Part shown: in pieces, positions 63,535 to 64,000 of the stretch | Layout: each line of letters starts with the position of its first letter | How positions within the stretch are numbered: the stretch's first letter is position 1 | Assembly (NCBI GenBank): GCA_947632615.1 | Contig: CANRPW010000007.1 | Span: 47,649 to 111,648, forward strand | DNA from: an uncultured Clostridia bacterium | GTDB taxonomy: Bacteria > Bacillota > Clostridia > Lachnospirales > CAG-274 | Length of the DNA: 64,000 bases | Reading direction: 5' to 3' | Notes under the pieces: generated by a model | The model's database searches: none | Seen by the model: the letters and a program-made list of their open reading frames with translations, nothing else | What the model was told of the DNA's origin: nothing | Program-made: the position numbers and the translations under genes

Positions 63535-63609
63535 TCGGGGTGACAGGACTTGAACCTGCGACCTCCTGATCCCAAATCAGGCGCGCTAGCCAAGCTGCGC
63601 TACACCCCG
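63535..63609 (-). tRNA. tRNA-Pro (TGG)
   Basis: Minus strand; acceptor CGGGGTG/CACCCCG, anticodon stem CCTGA/TCAGG with TGG, T-loop TTCAAGT. Confidence 0.95.
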
Positions 63610-63685
63610 TCAAAATAACACGATTACTCTTAAAAAAAGACGAAACCGCATGGCCTTCGCCTTTATTATGGTTTATAGATTTATA

Positions 63686-63757
63686 TGACCCGTACGGGAA
63701 TCGAACCCATGATTCGGCCGTGAAAGGGCCGCGTCTTAACCTCTTGACCAACGGGCC
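63686..63757 (-). tRNA. tRNA-Glu (TTC)
   Basis: Minus strand; acceptor GGCCCGT/ACGGGTC, anticodon loop CTTTCAC with TTC, T-loop TTCGATT. Confidence 0.95.
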
Positions 63758-63765
63758 TTAAAAAG

Positions 63766-63837
<72 letters not shown>

Positions 63838-63856
63838 TTATCTTTAATACTTATAT

Positions 63857-63885
63857 AGGTTATCACACATTAATATGAATGTCAA
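63857..63885 (-). promoter_or_regulatory. Promoter of the tRNA operon
   Basis: Minus-strand TTGACA (63880-63885), 17 bp, TAACCT (63857-63862), about 20 bases before tRNA-Asn. The last 115 bases of the window show no further gene. Confidence 0.6.
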
Positions 63886-64000
63886 GTATTATTTTTTATA
63901 AACCCTAAATAAAACTGAATAACAAAACACCTGATAACTTCTTATCACATTTGTGTTCATTCTTGAAAATTGCTCTGATCTTTGAGGTTTCTCTTTCGAG

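Overview
The window looks like a chromosomal segment from a low-to-mid GC, spore-forming gut Clostridium relative, probably an uncultured Oscillospiraceae/Ruminococcaceae-type organism. Evidence: T-box leaders, Firmicutes-type L10, L20 and L21 leaders, the Prp/N-terminally extended L27 pair, a YlmC/YmxH sporulation-family gene, short HisG with HisZ, and a secreted esterase carrying a dockerin. Most of the window is housekeeping and amino-acid biosynthesis. TAG and TGA both end intact genes here, so the genetic code is standard.

Layout. 0.2-2.2 kb: nine consecutive units, each a near-consensus promoter with 17-bp spacing, a ~68-nt hairpin RNA and its own terminator, split two and seven around a stand-alone tnpV-like gene. 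2.3-4.5 kb: an aldo/keto reductase remnant and an OPT-family transporter broken by one in-frame TAG. 4.6-8.5 kb: a PqqD-like protein, a small membrane protein, pepD and a MATE exporter. 8.5-10.2 kb: a trpB2-type gene behind a T-box with a UGG specifier. 10.3-13.3 kb: ACT protein-hom-lysC. 13.7-17.6 kb: rplU-prp-rpmA-obg-yhbY-aminotransferase. 17.8-20.5 kb: rplJ-rplL, a small ORF and glyA. 21.7-28.5 kb: hisZGDBHAFIE. 28.8-32.7 kb: two M24 peptidases, a DUF2161 gene, an esterase and ylmC. 33.2-43.3 kb: a T-box-controlled ilvN-ilvC-cimA-leuC-leuD-leuB-ilvD-ilvB operon. 43.4-46.9 kb: a GntR/ABC module.

The region 46.9-54.1 kb is accessory. It holds a decayed IS3-type element, a restriction-modification locus (controller-like HTH, 684-aa PD-(D/E)XK protein, alpha- and beta-class DNA methyltransferases, second HTH), and broken genes from an integrative element (a virulence-protein-like gene, DUF4314, DUF5049). 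Then come a MerR-MATE pair, a large secreted SGNH esterase with SLH-like and dockerin regions, infC-rpmI-rplT, a lipoprotein pair and six tRNA genes.

A second unexplained signal is a family of long, GC-rich, nearly perfect palindromes with 2-3-nt loops. They form ten clusters in gaps at 6.8, 13.3, 13.5, 20.5-21.2 (four), 23.9, 28.6 and 32.7 kb. Arm sequences differ between copies, but the two arms within a copy stay complementary. The palindromes sit in convergent, codirectional, divergent and intra-operon gaps, so ordinary termination cannot be their only explanation.
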